Positions 60,718 through 62,000 of a DNA stretch of 62,000 nt are shown one piece after another. Position 1 is the stretch's first letter, and each line of letters opens with the position of its first letter. Position numbers and translations under genes: made by a program. The DNA is from Branchiostoma floridae (lineage: Eukaryota > Chordata > Leptocardii > Amphioxiformes > Branchiostomatidae). The notes under the pieces are model-generated. The model saw only the letters and a program-made list of their open reading frames with translations. It had not been told where the DNA came from and ran no database searches. The stretch is from positions 13,923,874-13,985,873 of the forward strand of contig NC_049992.1 of NCBI RefSeq assembly GCF_000003815.2. The letters are read 5' to 3'.

Positions 60718-62000
60718 GGACTAAAAGTGTTTAGGACCACAACAAATCCAGCCAGCCCTTAGACTCACAGATAACTTTGTTTCCTACACGCTTGAAGAGC
60801 GGTCGAGAGAAAGTCCTTGGTTCGGGTTGGACGGTTGGTTGGTGCGGGGGTTGGGTATCCTCACACGGTGTGAGCTATTATCTCCCGTCCTTGCCCCGTC
60901 ACTGTTTGTTGGTGATATTTAAACAGCTGAATGTCGAAGGAACTGACAGTGGCTGTCCTTGAGAGGCAGATTTCTTTGCCGACGGCCAAGTGGTTATACT
61001 TGGGATCCACTTCACTCCTTTGTGACGCATCTTGAAAGAAAAGGATCTTGTCTGGGCACTGACGCATGGTTTTTATCCCATGGTGCAGAACCGGTCAAGT
61101 TCTTGGTGTCCGGGATTACTCTTTTGTTACATGAGCACTAAGTTGACTCAGAACACCTTGGCGACAACGGATGTTTGCAAATGACATGATAACACACACC
61201 AAAAATAGACATGTCCCTTTTTAATGGTAATGGCTGCCAAACTAACAAACTAAAAAGCTTGGTTTTGTTCCGCAGATAAAAGCACTGTAAAGCCACTTTC
61301 AAGTGGCCTCAGTAAGAATAGGGGGCTCACAAATAGAAGGCAGGTGTAGCTGATCCAGAATGGCTGGGGCTTTGAGAGATGACAACACAGTGGGTACGTG
61401 ACGGCCCAGAACTGACACCACTTTTGTTCTACTTGCGGAGACTAATGATCAAATAATCCAGTTTCTGTGGAGCTCTGATAGATGGCAGAATGCACTCTGT
61501 CCTTGAATAGATAATGAGATCGCTTGGCAGATATTAGGCTACCGAAAAGATCGACTCTAACCGAGGGGGCAAGTCAGGAGCTCTCAAATAGCCACCAATT
61601 TTCAGACTGCGCCCTTAGTAGCAATGGAACTGCCAAGTTGGGCTACAAGTTTACGAAGGCGAGGAACAAGGGTTGATATAATTGATGTGTTCCCAGGACG
61701 ACGGCAAGGGTCCTTTTTCCCCATTCAGCCCACTAATAACCTGCGTTGATAATAAAAGTGGGATAAGCTGTTGTAGGAACAAAAGATTGCAGCGAGAATC
61801 CGTCCAACATGTGTCCGGTGTGAGGCAGATATTGTTACCATAACAAAGCCGTGCACAAAGACATGGTGCTTCGCCCGTCAGCAGTGATAAAAGAAGTTTT
61901 GTTATTCGAATCGCAAGACCTGTGCCTTTGATTAAAAGTCTGAAGAAATGATTGATGACAAGAGAGAAAAAAGGCATCCGCGGACGTAGTTGTTAAGGGT
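60718..62000. other. Upstream flank, no assignable gene
   Basis: No coding region, repeat family or RNA gene recognised. Short open frames only. Confidence 0.6.

Overview
The window looks like a draft genome assembly of an invertebrate deuterostome, most likely an amphioxus (Branchiostoma-like). This is inferred from three things. There is one gene very close in protein sequence to vertebrate MECOM/PRDM16, with long introns. There is a dense set of SINE, LINE and MITE repeats. There are two runs of N (1905-2004 and 9086-9306) typical of a draft scaffold. No prokaryotic gene, tRNA, rRNA or CRISPR array was found.

The only protein gene I can assign with confidence lies on the minus strand. It is a single Prdm3/16 (Mecom/Prdm16/hamlet family) gene. 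Coding exons are at 58012-57979 (candidate first exon), 54352-54042, 23436-23302 and 18508-18406 (PR domain), then one 2,990-bp exon at 18061-15072. That last exon carries all ten zinc fingers, both CtBP-binding motifs and the whole C-terminus. All exon phases join correctly and give a predicted protein of about 1,190 residues. Intron 2 is 30.6 kb and interrupts the PR domain; it and the flanks hold candidate regulatory segments. A likely 3'UTR runs from 15071 to about 12460.

Region by region: 1-10500 is a repeat-rich intergenic block. It holds a tRNA-derived SINE remnant, GC-rich palindromic repeats in inverted orientation at each end, a near-intact LINE (2730 to about 6680, minus strand) broken by one frameshift, a diverged 383-bp-spaced GC-rich duplication, an 82-bp tandem repeat with octamer motifs, and a MITE-like element. 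11050-11500 looks like a promoter, with adjacent E-box and CRE sites, a splice-donor-bearing exon on the minus strand and a TATA box on the plus strand; no gene body could be attached to it. 12460-58060 is the Prdm3/16 gene. The PR exon at 23302-23436 is bracketed by two different MITEs, each within 280 bp. 58061-62000 is upstream sequence containing a perfect 70-bp palindrome at 60648-60717.

Functionally, the window is a developmental transcription-factor locus in a repeat-rich setting. The PR domain and zinc fingers would act together with CtBP in transcriptional repression and chromatin modification. I did not find a convincing new biological system. The most notable points are the collapsed exon structure, a conserved internal start codon that could give a PR-less protein, the perfect palindrome, and the repeat architecture of the first 10 kb.
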